From positions 212,077,635-212,141,634 of the forward strand of contig NC_077228.1 of the NCBI RefSeq assembly GCF_027887165.1: 64,000 bases of DNA, written 5' to 3'. Below are positions 35,094 through 57,017 of the stretch, in pieces (position 1 is the stretch's first letter; each line of letters begins with the position of its first letter). This stretch comes from Monodelphis domestica (taxonomy: Eukaryota > Chordata > Mammalia > Didelphimorphia > Didelphidae). The notes below the pieces were generated by a model that saw only the letters and a list, made by a program, of their open reading frames with translations, made no database searches and was not told the origin of the DNA. The translations under genes were made by a program, and so were the position numbers.

Positions 35094-35476
35094 AAAATAC
35101 ATCAAGGTAGCAACATGTTCATGGGCTTATCATTGGAGATCACCAAGGAATTCACAATGGAACCAGCTTTTACTGATAACTTTTGAAATGAGATCAAGAC
35201 AATTCTGATATGTTCTTGTTGGCCTAAGGGGATGAGGTATGAGCTCTTCCCCTTTGTCACTACTTGCAAGCTAACAGGTAGGAGGTGATCTGGTACATGA
35301 AGTATAGAGCAGGTAATACAAACTGCACACTAGATAACATCTCTCTTAACAGAGCCAATCCTAACAATGACTGACAAGCAGAACTGACAAAGACGGATCT
35401 CTAAATCAATATAACTTTCCATACAACCTCTCACGGGGTAATTCTGGAGCACTTAGGAGACATAGGAACCAATTCC

Positions 35477-35658
35477 TGAAGTGTCTCAATGGATTTAGAG
35501 ATGGGAGGTCCTGGGTTCAAATCTGACCTCAGACACTTCCTAGCTGTGTGACCCTGGGCAAGTCACTTAACTCCCATTGCCTAGTCCTTACTACTCTTCT
35601 GCCTTAGAGCCAATACACATTTGATTTCAAGACAAGAGGTAAGGAATAAAAAAAAAAA
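35477..35658 (+). mobile_element. SINE family A, 5' truncated
   Basis: ttagagatgggaggtcctgg, gtgtgaccctgggcaagtca, ggtaaggaata and A-run. Confidence 0.88.
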
Positions 35659-37367
35659 GATATGGCCAATCTTCTGGGTCAGGTGACCAACAATATTAGT
35701 TGCTTTTTCCAAACTTATTAAACTTAATAACCCTAGAAAAAGGAGGAATTAGGTACCAGATATAGAACAATTGCAGTTTAATCCACTAGAAAAGAGAGAA
35801 CTCCAACAAAATAAGGTCCTTGTCCATTTCACCCAACACCCCTTCCCCAGGAAGTTCTATGTTCCTAGAAGGACAGCTTAGAAATCCCCACCCCATTTAT
35901 GTGCCAGCATATTAAGCCCCCATCTGTTTCCTACTACCCAAGTAGCAGACATTGGCTCTTCTCAACCATGTGAGGAGATGGTAGAAGGGCTGAAAAGGTG
36001 CTTCCATCTTATGTGGCAAATCAGAAATCCTCAAGTTTACAAAGACTGACTAAAAAGGCTTCCTACCCTCCCCACCTCAAAATGAGAAACAAAAAATGGC
36101 AAATGTTGGTTCAGCTAAAGTGTGAGAAGAAAAAGGGGAGGTGCTAAAGGAGGGCCTGGGGCAGGGGTCATCATGTATGGCGGCACTGAAGGGGGGCGGG
36201 AACGGGGAGGAAAGGTAGTGAAACAATGAGGGCCATTTCTATCCCACCAGAACCAACTCATATAGTCTGAAACAACTTTATAGGATAGCCTTAAAAATAG
36301 ATCGATCAGAAAAGGGGGAGAAGCCACTAAGTAAATGATGAGGGAATATGAAAAAAGGCTAAAGAACCAAACCTTTAAAGAGAAAAACTCCTAATAAAAG
36401 CTCAGAATATAAATATCTCTGATTAAATTTGAGGGAATGAAACAGGGTTCTCAACCCAGTGGGGAAGGTCTATTGAGGATCCACTCCCATGGTGGAAGAG
36501 GTGGGAGTGGAAGACAGGGACCTCATGATGGACTTAATTTGGGGGGAATTTTTATATTGGGTAGAAAGTCATTTTCTCTAAGAGTTTTGAGCCTCTGTGA
36601 ACAACATCCTAGGCCAGGAAAAGGGATTTATGAAAGAAAATTTTGTATCATACTCTATATGATTGGCACAAGCCTTCCAGTTTTTTATTCATTTGAAATT
36701 ATTCTAATCTAAGCATTTTTCTGTTAAGAGAACAAAATGTCCAAACTGATAGGGTTCCCTCATGTCCTTGTATAGCTCTCTAAAACAAGTAATTTTGAAG
36801 TTACATTTTGTTGCAATCTTGAACCAGAAAATTTTATCAGTATGAAAAAACAGTTACAATGTTCAAGGAAATATAAATGTTCTTTTTGCCATTTGCTTCA
36901 TCACACAGAACAATAGTCATTTAATCTAGTATGTTCATAGATAATTACTTTCATAAAACATTCAATCCTGCTCTAACAATATTTCAAGGATCTTTTGTCC
37001 AGTTGGCCAAAAATGAATTTAAGTGATCAAGAGACCTCTTCCTTCTGATTATGACTCCAATCCTTTTAGACCTATAAGAAAGCCAATGATTTTAAATATA
37101 CAGGAAGTATTTCCCATTTTAAATCTGGTTGTCAACATTAATCTATTTCTTAAATGACTTTAGGGCTTACTGGTTGGTTTTAAGCTTTGGTATTAAAGTT
37201 TATCTGCCTGATATAGGCAGAACTAAAGGAAGAAGAGAAAAACTAAAACAGGCACATAATAAGAAAAAATTATGATGTATATATTTTTTAAAAATAAATT
37301 CTTACTCAATTCAGGAAGTCCCTGGACAAAAACAAGATATAGTAAATAAATGCCAAAAGAACATTTA
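35659..37367. other. Intergenic, nothing recognised
   Basis: No gene, and no repeat I can name; chance frames only. Confidence 0.35.
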
Positions 37368-37370
37368 AAC

Positions 37371-37573
37371 AAGAAAAGAAAAGAAGAGAAGAGAAAAGAA
37401 GAGAAGAGAAAAGAAAAGAAAAGAAAAGAAGAGAAGAGAAAAGAAGAGAAGAGAAAAGAAAAGAAAAGAAAAGAAAAGAAAAGAAAAGAAAAGAAAAGAA
37501 AAGAAAAGAAAAGAAAAGAAAAGAAAAGAAAAGAAAAGAAAAGAAAAGAAAAGAAAAGAAAAGAAAAGAAAAG
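37371..37573 (+). repeat. (AAAAG)n microsatellite with AAGAG variants
   Basis: About 200 bases of aaaag units. The first third carries paired aagag variants and the last 110 bases are near-perfect. Long Lys/Glu and Phe/Leu chance frames arise from it. Confidence 0.96.
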
Positions 37574-38161
37574 ATGAATGCATTTATAGAAAGTCTTAAA
37601 GAAATAGTTTTTGGATTTTGGCAGGAACTGAAGGTTGCTCAGCCTGAAATCACAAGGCAAACATGTCTGAAAAACTAAAGAACAGTTTGGTGGTGGTCAG
37701 CTGGTAAGCATTTATTAAGTGCCAGGCATTGTGGTAAGCCCCAATGATACAAAGAAAGGCAAAAATACAGTCACTGCTCACAAGGGGCTCACAATCTATA
37801 GAGAATATATGAAAACAAGCATACAAACAGGATATGTACAAGATCAATTAGAGATAATGAATAGAGGGAAGGCACTAGAATTAAAAGGGATCAGAAAAGA
37901 CTTTTCTTAGAAGGTGAGATTTTGGTTAGAATTTAAGGAAGTCAGGAAAGCCAGAAGCAGAAATGAGGAATGAGAGAATTCTGGGCCTGGAGAACAGCCA
38001 GAAAAAAAAAAATGCCCTGAATCAGGAGATGTTTATCTTGTTGGAGGAACAGTAAGAAAGCCAGTGTCACTTGATCAAGAAGCAGGCGGGACAGGGACCA
38101 GAGAAAAGTGTAAGAAGTATAGAAAGAAAAAAAAATGTGTGTGGAGTGGCAGGGAGTGGTT

Positions 38162-39045
38162 TAGTGGGGTGGCTCAGTAGATTCAGAGCCAGGCCTGGAG
38201 GTGGGAGGTCCTAGATTCAAACACTTCCTACCAGTGTGACCCTAGGCAAAGTCACTTGATCCCAATTGCTTAGTTCTTAATTGTTTTTTCTGCAGTGGAA
38301 CCTATACTTAGTATGTTAACTTGGAAATAACACAGAACTATCAAATAGTCAGAAAAACCAAGTCTTTAATCAGGATAGGGATAAGTCTAGTATTTAATTT
38401 ACTCAGAGTCTGGCGCCACAACTTTTACAGGGTATATAAACCCTGGACTCTGGGGATGTTATCCCTGGGAGGGCCACAGTGCTAGATGAGGACTCCAAGG
38501 AACAAAAGAATTTGGGGAGCCTATATACCATTTGGGGAATCCAGGGGCAGGGAAAGATGATTGACATTACTATAGCTACAAAGAAAATGGGAGTGTTCAA
38601 ACTACACTAACAGGATACAAATCAAGCTTGGGAAAGGTATCATAACTAGAATCATAACTAGGGTGAGAAGAGAAGGGGTTGCTTACAATGGATATTAAAG
38701 TATGGTTGCTACCCAGGAGTGGATCTTCTTGGGAAAGGGTCTCTGATACAATAGGGGAGATTACCTAAGACAAAGAGGGTCCTTAGTATATGCTTAGTCC
38801 CACCCAATGAGGACGGTCATTCACCTGAGAGTCCCCCACTCAGTCTGAAACTGCTAGCTTGGGATTCCCTTCAGGATAGATTCCCGTGGGAACACAGAAC
38901 AAGTACAAACTTTGGGGTCTCCAACCTAAAAGCTAGTCCTGAAATCTGGGGTTCACCAGATCCCACTAGGTCACAAGTTTGGGGTTCCTAGATTCCATGT
39001 TGACAGTATGTATTCTAAGACAGAAGGTAAAGATTATTTTAAAAA
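38162..39045 (+). mobile_element. SINE family A split by an LTR
   Basis: The 5' part 38162-38313 (ggtggctcagtagattcaga, gtgtgaccctaggcaaagtc, cctatacttagta) and the 3' part 39006-39045 (gtatgtattctaagacagaa) are one SINE with an LTR between them. Confidence 0.85.
38314..39005 (-). mobile_element. Solo LTR nested in a SINE
   Basis: TGTTAACTTGG...CATGTTGACA, 692 bp, TG...CA ended, with gta shared by both flanks (3-4 bp duplication). Minus-strand TATA-like sequence (tttatata near 38435) precedes a minus-strand ATTAAA-like signal near 38370. Confidence 0.72.
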
Positions 39046-40572
39046 ATAAATAAAAAGTGGAAAGGTAGAGAAGGCCAAGTTGTGAAGGGATTTTCCAAAT
39101 AGAGGATTTTATATTTGAATCTGAAGGTGACAAGAAACCACTGGAGTTTATTGAATAGGAGGAATAGCCTGGTCAAATCTTCTCTTTAGGAGACCAGTTT
39201 GACAGATAAGAGAGGATGGACTAAAATGGGGAGAGATAAGGCAGGGAGACCAACCAAGCAGTCTATTGAAATAGTTAGGCATGAAGTGATGAATGTCTGC
39301 ACCAGGGTGGTGGCATCATCAAAGGAAACATAGAAGTATATTCAAGAGATATTATATAAAGGTAAAGTTACTCTTACTTATCTTCAATATCTCCTTATCT
39401 AGAAGCCTTTGGCAGTATGTTGGATATGAGGATGAAAGAGAGTAAGGAGCAAAGAATGCCACATAGGTTTTGAGCATGGGTGCCTGGGAGAATAACAGTG
39501 TCCTTGACAATAAAAGGAAAGTGCAGGGCAAGGGACAGTTTTTTGGGGAAAAATAACAAGTTTATTTTTGTACACATTGAGTTTATGATGTCTATAGGAC
39601 ATTCAGTTTGAGATGTCTAATGGGCAGTTGGAGACATGAATATAGAAGTCAGGAGACTGATTAGAGCAGGTAAATAGATCTGAGAATCATCAGCATAGGG
39701 ATGTTCATTGAAGTTATGGAATTTAATGAGATCATCAAGGATAGCACTGAAGGAAAAGTGAAGGTGACCCAGGAAATAACCCCACATTTATCAGGCATGA
39801 CTTGGATGAAGATGCAACAAAGACTGAGAAGAAGTAGAGGGGTAAGAGATAAACCAGAGTAGTATCAAAGAAATATGAAGAGAAGGCATCAAGAAGAGGG
39901 TGAACATAGGTGTCAAAAGCTTCAGAGAAGTCCAAGATAAGGACTGAAAAAAAAATCGTTAGATTTGGCAATGAAAAAATCTTTAGTAACTTTGGAGAGA
40001 GCAATTTTAGTTCACTGAGATCATAAGCCATAATGAAGAGAGTTAAAAAGAAAGTGTGGAGAAAGGAAGTGGAGGTTCTTTTGTCGATGGACTTCTCAAG
40101 GAATTTAACCACTAAAGAAAGAAGAGATATGGGATGATAGCTATGAGGATGAATGGGTCAAGTGAGAGTTTTTGAGGCTGAGGAGATATGGGTATGTTTG
40201 TAGGTTCTAGACAAGGAGATATTGAAGATAAGTGAGAGTAAAGATGATGAAGAAGATGAGATGGAAGGGAATCCCCAGGGCATGGCAAGGAAATGGTCCA
40301 CCTCTTTGTGTGAGACAGGGGTAAAAGGAGGAGATAATGGCAGAAGGTATTGGGTGACTTGAGATGAGGACACAAAAGAGCTCTCAGTGAGTGGTCTCAA
40401 TTTTTCAGTAAATATGAAGATAGGTTCTAGACAAAGTCATGGGGTGTGAAATAGCCATGAACAATTTGAGTAGGGATGAAAAAGTTTGAAAGAGCTATTG
40501 TGGCTAGTGGCACAATGAATTTATTATATTTAAATTAATAACTCCAGGTTCTTAACTTCCATAGAGAATCAC

Positions 40573-41420
40573 TTTGTTGGGGGGCACTAAAGTTGAACCC
40601 TCAGGTTTGGGAAGGATACCTTTTGCAAGAATGCAAGACTCCAAAACTTAGTTTTAAAATAAAAAAAAGAAATTTATTAATTTAGAAAGTAATATTGAGA
40701 ATGGCCAGGAGGATAGCAAGGTGGAACAGCAAGATGGGGAGCTGTTCCTTGGAAAGACAGCATGTATAGAAAAGTTGTCCTGCAGACAACATCAATTCTG
40801 GGGATTTTATACTCTTTACAACAGTGTAGACGTGATGCTGTGTCATGGTGACTCTAGAGTGGTAAACACTCAGGCATTCTATGGGGGGTTTGGTCATCAG
40901 ACTGGGTCTGCCTGGAGACATAAGGGGTGACTCTCATAGTTTAGGGGACAGATGGATGTCTGAGATACAGCCCGATGGAATTGAGATGTAACCTGGAGGT
41001 GTATCTCTTTCTCTCCATCTTAAATCTAAAGGACAATACAAGGAGGATAATCCTCTCAGGGTCTTATAGGAGTTATCAGATGGTTTGGGTTAGGAGTCAC
41101 AAAGGAATTTCTCTTATAATAGTTTGCCCGAGTCTCTGGGGGTACAATGACCATGCTAACTTGAAAGAGAGAAAGCAGATGTATAGAAATTTAAGCTTAA
41201 TCTAACCTAACCCTGACCATGTGGTCCTCTACATGGATGTCTCTCTCAGCCCTGATGCTCCACCACAGCTTCCCAGGGAATAGAGAGGAGTGACTCTCTC
41301 ATGCCACACCTTTACCCGTAACTTTCCGGTTCATGTTCCTAGGGCTCTTCACCTATGACCTCTGTTTGGAGTGTTCATGGAATTGAGGTGGGATGAGCTG
41401 GGGGGAGGGGAGGGGATTCT
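40573..41420 (-). mobile_element. Probable LTR, right end uncertain
   Basis: Begins TGTTGGGGGGCAC with a reverse AATAAA (ttatt near 40675) about 100 bases in, as in the other minus-strand LTRs here. The right boundary could not be fixed. Confidence 0.4.
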
Positions 41421-41624
41421 ATCTACACAAGTTAATTAAGGACAGGTAAAAGCAGTGAGAGCCCAGTTAGTAATGATTTCTTTTTATTAAGCTCAGTCAA
41501 CATAGCTTCAGGATTTTTTCAGAATTCATTCAGAAGCATGTATATAGGACCAAAGGCAGCAGATGGTTGAATTTATTGAGGAAAAAGGGGAAATCTCTTT
41601 ATTACTATAAATAACTATTAAAGA

Positions 41625-41795
41625 TTAAAAAAAAAAACCTTACCTTCTGTCTTAGTATCGTTTTTTAAGACAGAGGAACAACAAAGGCTAGGCAATTGGG
41701 ATTTAAGTGGCTCGTATAGAAAGTACATTTGCACCCAGGTCCTCCCAACTCCAGGCCTGGCTCTCTATTCATTGTGTGCTACCTAGTTGCCTCTA
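41625..41795 (-). mobile_element. SINE family A, diverged
   Basis: accttaccttctgtcttagt tail, cccaggtcctcccaactcca, and head ending acctagttgcctc; the core is worn. Confidence 0.78.
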
Positions 41796-42559
41796 ATGGC
41801 TAATAAATCGTAAAGCTGTTCTAAGACCTTTGGAACATTCTTTATTAGGAACCACTGCTTTCACAAAAGGAAATAATATTTAATCTACTCAAAAGAGAGG
41901 ATCAGGGGACCATTCCTATATGATTTAAACACAAAAGTTTGATGAGCTAGTGTTTGATTCTAGAGAAAGGATTCTCAACCTGGAGTCTGCAATTTTTTTT
42001 TTTAAGTTTTGATATATGCATTTCAATATTTTCTTTTGTAATCCTACGTATTCTATTTCATGCTTTTAAAATCATTCTTCTGAGGACTCCATGGGCTTCA
42101 TTCTGTCACTGTCACAAAATATTTAAGAGAATTTCTGGTTTACCTTCCCCCTTACCCCACTTCTGCTCTTTTGCAGGGATGTAGTCACCAAGTGTGATAC
42201 ACTACATATATATTTTCTGACTTTTTTGATGTATAGATTTTGCTTGCTTGTTTGTTTGGTTTGTCATATCTTTTTCTTCATTTGTTATATGGGTTAAATA
42301 CCTAAGAGGGAAAGGAATAATCTTTGAAAGTCTGATGATATAAAAAAAAATTTTTTTTAAATCTCTGACCAAGAAGAAACAGGGGACCATTTCATATTTT
42401 TGACCAGAGGACTGAGTTGTCTCCTTTCCTGGAGTCTTTTCTTCAAGCTCAACATTCCAACTTCCTTCTATCCGTCACAATAGAACCATCAACTGGGTGT
42501 ATGTCACCATCTAGTGCTCCGGAAGTTCATCAACTTCTTAAGGGCAGGGTACTACCAGA

Positions 42560-42851
42560 GCACTGTATGCCGGGGCTTGTAGTCTTTGGACTTGTTTGTG
42601 ATGCAGACCTGCAAGAGAGGAAGAGTGGGGGTGGAGGAAAGCAAGAGAAGGCGGAAGAAAGGGGGAGGGGAGGGAAAAGAGAGGAGAGCACGCTCACGTG
42701 ACTCGAGGATCAGGTGGTTGTTCCCACCACATACACACCATGATTGGCTGGACGTTATTCCGAACGACGACACGCGGGGCGGGGTGCGGAGCGCAGGCGC
42801 ACTAATCTCGGAGGCTCCGGAGTGGGGGTTCAGGAGCTGGGTGGCCTGACC
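42560..42851 (+). promoter_or_regulatory. WBP2 CpG-island promoter with ZNF143-like and NRF1-like sites
   Basis: CpG-rich sequence surrounds exon 1 to about 43110. On the minus strand, 42565-42583 reads actacaagccccggcatac, close to the ACTACAA-TCCCAGCATGC class of ZNF143/THAP11 promoter motif. An E-box cacgtg lies at about 42695. GCGCAGGCGC at 42791-42800 resembles an NRF1 site. There is no TATA box. Factor binding is inferred from motifs only. Confidence 0.55.
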
Positions 42852-53048
<10,197 letters not shown>

Positions 53049-54180
53049 ATGCACCTACAGTCTCCTCATCACTCACCTGGTCCCTTATTCCCCCAGAGCT
53101 GAGTTTGGATTTGGTGGGGAGGCTTTTGTCAGACCTGGCCTTTCCTTCTAGGTCCGTGTGTAGTTAGCAGTAACAAATATGGAGAGAAAGGGAGTAGCCT
53201 GGGAGAGTTCCAGCTGGCCTAGAGACACTGATACCTCTCCTCCACCTTCGTCAATGGGACTTTCCACTGGAGTCGCCATTTCCAATTTACTCCTATTGCA
53301 TTAACACAGCATCCCATAAAGGAGGGATGGTTCCTGTCCAGCTTCTCAGCTTCTCCCCAGAACTCTTATTTTGTTTATTTTTTCATTCATTTTGGACTAT
53401 ACTTATGGCTCCTCTCAGCTCAGATCAGCAGAATTATCTTTCTCCCAGCCCTGGGAAGTTGGTTTGAACTCATGGCCTAAAGGTCCCCTTCCAGTTCCTA
53501 TCCACATTCCATCACCATTCTCCAGCTATAAAGCCTAGTCCAAGTTTCCAGTGTGATACAAGATTGGATAGTGGCTTGCCCTCAAGAGCCCCATCTTTTC
53601 CATTCCTCTCCCTTTGGGGTATCACACCTGTTCAGATTTCCCTGGTTTTTTTATAGCCCCACCACTTTGTTGTGGGTTTTGATTGTGAGCCTGGGATACC
53701 CAGGGTGGATACCCAGGGGGGAAGGGGGAGGGGAGGGAGGAGAGTAAAGGGAAGACTGCTCAGCTGGAGAGAAAACATATAAATGATTGCTTGGCTTTGC
53801 TCCCTTATATTCCTAACTCATGTTTTTAGAGGGTCTTGAGGATCCCTCCTGTGCTCTGTGAGCTGCCTAGGCTCAGAGCTAAAGATTGCACAACCTTTCC
53901 CACCCTCCTTAGGGCTCCTCGCTAGGCGGAAATCAGGTGTACTTGGGGCCTGGTTTAGTCCTGAGTAAAAAGTATCTGTTGTTAGTCCCAATTCAGTTCT
54001 CATCTCTTTAAGCTTCATGCACCTGATTGGTGACTCTCCCCTGGATGCACTAACTTCCTTTGATTTTCTCTTACTGGCCAGAGTGTGAGAAGATCTTTAT
54101 TTAAAGAGAACTCTCTATTTATTTGAACAAAAATCCAGTTAATATATTAATGTGAAATAAACCCTCTTGCACCTTGATTT
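53049..54180 (+). other. WBP2 3' UTR
   Basis: About 1.1 kb of non-repetitive sequence follows the TAG and ends at AATAAA 54156-54161. A GT-rich downstream element (ccttgtgtgtgtaatg) lies near 54233. Confidence 0.75.
54156..54161 (+). terminator. WBP2 polyadenylation signal AATAAA
   Basis: A canonical hexamer about 1.1 kb after the WBP2 stop codon and about 170 bases before the LTR that begins at 54328. Confidence 0.72.
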
Positions 54181-54327
54181 GTTTGCCAAAACTATGATGT
54201 AGTAAAGATGAAGTAGCTTGACCTTCCTGTCTCCTTGTGTGTGTAATGCCTGAGCAAGGATCCTGACCTTTGCCTGCAAAGCCTTGTATGAGGTTCCAGG
54301 GGGGCTGGGTTGGGTATGGGTGAGTGG

Positions 54328-55400
54328 TGTTATAATTAAAATTGGTGAAGCCATAAACTGTTATATTTAAAATAGTTGGAGATATAAATTGTGATAGATA
54401 TAAGAGTGGGTGAGTAAATTTGACCGCAGAAAATATGTTTCACTACAGTGTCTTGGTTTTTAAATCAAATATAAGGTGGTCGCCAGGAAATATATTCCCA
54501 ATTATGAATATACCCAAGTCAACTGGGTTTTATAGAGATTTTAATTAACAATACAATGAGTAATCAAAGAAAGAGAGAGAGAGAGAGAAAGTATAAGTAT
54601 GAAGGGCCTTAAGCCAACATGGCCTAGACCTGAGTCTTAAGAGAGAGATCAGTCAGTCAGTCTTTTATCACTCACCATAAGATTTGTCCAAGTAAGGGAT
54701 TCAGAGGGACAAAGTCTCCCCAGAGGGAGTTCCAGCCAGAGTCAGCCTCCCTTGAGAGACCTCCTTAGAGAATTCCTCCAAGAGCTCCTCTCAAGTGATC
54801 TCCAAAAGAATCTCCTTCCAAAAGCCTCTCCTCAAGAGATCTCAAGCAGTCCTCATAAGAGCTTTCTCCAAAAGGATTCTCTCATAAGAGATTCTGCTTT
54901 TTCTTATATAGGGGGTTTTCTCCTATGTCACCTCCCCTAAGTTCTTCCATCTTCCAATCATAGTAGACGGTTTCCAAAGGACAACCCATTCTAAAAACAT
55001 TGCTGGGTAGACTAATCCCTTTAGTAAGTTTGTACCAGAAAAAACACTGCTGGGTCGACTAATCCCTTTAGTAAATTTGAACCAGAAAAACTGAATAAGT
55101 TTTCACCTCTTTGCTCCTGGCAAGTTTACAAGTTGCCTGACCTTTAATAGGTACTTAGCACCCCATTGTATTCATTTTAAAAATAGGCATGGCTTAAAGA
55201 ACTTTTTGCCTCATTATAAGTATGGGTTAAAGTACTTTCATTGTTTAGCAAGGAGTTCTCTCCCCCAAAGCAGTCCCAAGTAAGGGTGGAGCAGAGGTCC
55301 TCCCATTTCTGATCCTGGCGAGTTCTCACATCCAAATGTGGAATGTTTCCAGTAGGGAATTGTTCCAATTGAGAATTCCCCGATGGGGAAATTTTTAACA
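54328..55400 (-). mobile_element. Solo LTR, 1.07 kb, downstream of WBP2
   Basis: TGTTATAATT...TTTTTAACA with TG...CA ends. On the minus strand a TATA box (tatataagaa, 54901-54910) is followed by an ATTAAA signal (about 54537-54543) in the expected U3-R order. It contains a 47-bp tandem duplication (54998-55090). No clear target duplication. Confidence 0.65.
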
Positions 55401-55614
55401 TTCACAAGTCTGAGAAATTAAAAGATTTACAGTGGTCCTGTGTGAGAAGTGCTCTCGCCATCCCATCTGTTGCTCCATGGTTGGCCTCTAGGTTTTGATC
55501 TCCAGATGTCACAACTTAGAAACTGCCCTGTACAGGAATCGGCCAGGGCAAGAACTGAAGAATTGTGAGAATGCTGCATGTTGGTTTCTAGCCTCCAAGC
55601 TTCTCCTCCCCCCC

Positions 55615-55818
55615 ACCTTTTTTTTTTTAAATCCTTCCCTTCTGTCTTAGAATTAGTATCGATTCTAAGGCAGAAGAGCACTAAAAGATAGGCAATGGGA
55701 GTTAAGTGACTTGCCCAGGGTCACACAATTGAGAAGTATCTGAGGCCAGATCTGAACCTAGAACCTCCTGTCTCTAGGCCTTGCTTTTTAGCTACTGAGA
55801 CACCCAGCTGCCCTCCCT
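55615..55818 (-). mobile_element. SINE family A
   Basis: T-run, atccttcccttctgtcttag, gacttgcccagggtcacaca, head end acacccagctgccc. Confidence 0.9.
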
Positions 55819-56431
55819 TTCTCCCTTTCACAGTCTAGTCATGGGCTGAGAGCTGTCAATAGGAAGAGGTTGAATGCTGTTGGGTGTAGGGTTTAGGCTA
55901 GAAAAGAAAGCAGCCAGTGGCTTTGTTCATCTTGATGTATCTTGAACCCCTGAGTAGAATTAAATTCTACAACCCTTCAGCCCTTCCCCAGAGTTCTTTA
56001 GTTATAGAGTCGGTATAGCAGGACCATGAGGCCCCTGGGCTGTTAACATGTCCAGTTCACCAGATCACTGCAGTCCCATCTTAGTATCTGGCTCTCTGAA
56101 GACTGCTCAGCCCTGTGAAGTGTAAGTGTAAGTCTCATACACTTAATTCCTTCCTTTTTTTAGCACAGGTCATTCAGAAAGTCCTGGGCTTTGGAGTTAG
56201 AATTAATTCAGGGGTGCTAAAGTGTGCTACCCATGCTGACATTTGGAGTTGGGGTGGTGCTGAAGAGCATACAGACTTGGACTACCTTTCCCTTTGTCCT
56301 GGGCTCAGTAAAACTTCCATTATCTTATGGGTGGCCATTTGGAGGGCTGCATCCCCTTCCCAGTTTGAATTAGAAGTCTAATAAGGGGATTTGTACAGTG
56401 GTCTATAAAGAGGCCTATCATTCGACTAAAG

Positions 56432-56865
56432 CAGGGGTCCCCAAACTACAGCCCCTTGAGGCCATTTATCTGGCCCCACCATACTTCTGCAAGGAGCACC
56501 CCTTTCATTGGTGGTCAGTGAGAGGAGCACTGTTTGTGGCGGTGCCACAAAGTATGGTATCGCTCCATACAGTACTGCTTCCAGTGACCATCCTTTGCTT
56601 GGTGCCTTGTTCTGAGAGTAACTGAACAAGAACGAGGTGCTGCATGGCAATCTGGGGGAGGAGATTCCGCACAGTGTATACTGCTGCAGTACCCTGTGGT
56701 GGCAGTGATGGGTCTGTGCAAGTGTGACAGGCCCATCACAGCCAGTGCTGCAGCCTCTGCTATCCCAGACAGCTGTATACAGATTTGTTCAGTTTTTTTA
56801 TAGTCTGGCCCTCCAAAGGTCTGAGGGACAGTGAACGGCCTGTGTAAAAAGTTTGGGGACCCCTG
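56432..56865 (-). mobile_element. Non-autonomous hAT transposon (OposCharlie-like), 434 bp
   Basis: Near-perfect inverted ends: CAGGGGTCCCCAAACT on the left and AGTTTGGGGACCCCTG on the right. Flanks gactaaag (56424-56431) and tgctaaag (56866-56873) form an 8-bp duplication with two mismatches and a central TA. Minus-strand reading (ttacacaggccgttcactgt, ggccagactataaaaaaac) matches my recollection of OposCharlie1-type elements; the family name needs a library search. Confidence 0.85.
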
Positions 56866-57017
56866 TGCTAAAGACACCTCATTTCTGTTTTCCAAGGCTG
56901 CCTGCTGGTTCATCCATAGCCCCTGACCCTCGGAGCCAGAAAGGAGCTAGGATGCTCCTTGCTCCCCATTGCCACTTTCAGACTTTCCCTTTGCCACCAT
57001 CACCATTAACAATCTCT

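Larger units (their letters stand above)
37690..40510 (-). mobile_element. L2 (LINE-2) with recognisable reverse-transcriptase remnant, interrupted
   Basis: The + strand reads L2 in reverse: cattgtggtaagccccaatg at 37727, gccagtgtcacttgatca, and gagaatcatcagcataggga. Minus-strand frames at 39735-40112 carry LDFSEAFDT (RT motif A of the AFDT type) and LINVG near its end. Bases 40112-40400 supply the preceding RT part. A SINE/LTR nest occupies 38162-39045. Many stops; not functional. Confidence 0.82.

Noticed and set aside
33301-35960. Possible large LTR around 34810-35960
   Set aside because: Suggestive poly(A)-like signals only; I could not define TG/CA ends or a duplicate.
37223-37660. 145-codon Phe/Leu/Ser frame and 75-codon Lys/Glu frame
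   Set aside because: Translation of the AAAAG microsatellite in two orientations.
38425-38445. tggcgcca in the 38314 LTR read as a retroviral tRNA primer site
   Set aside because: It lies inside the LTR, not after its end, and the match is too short.
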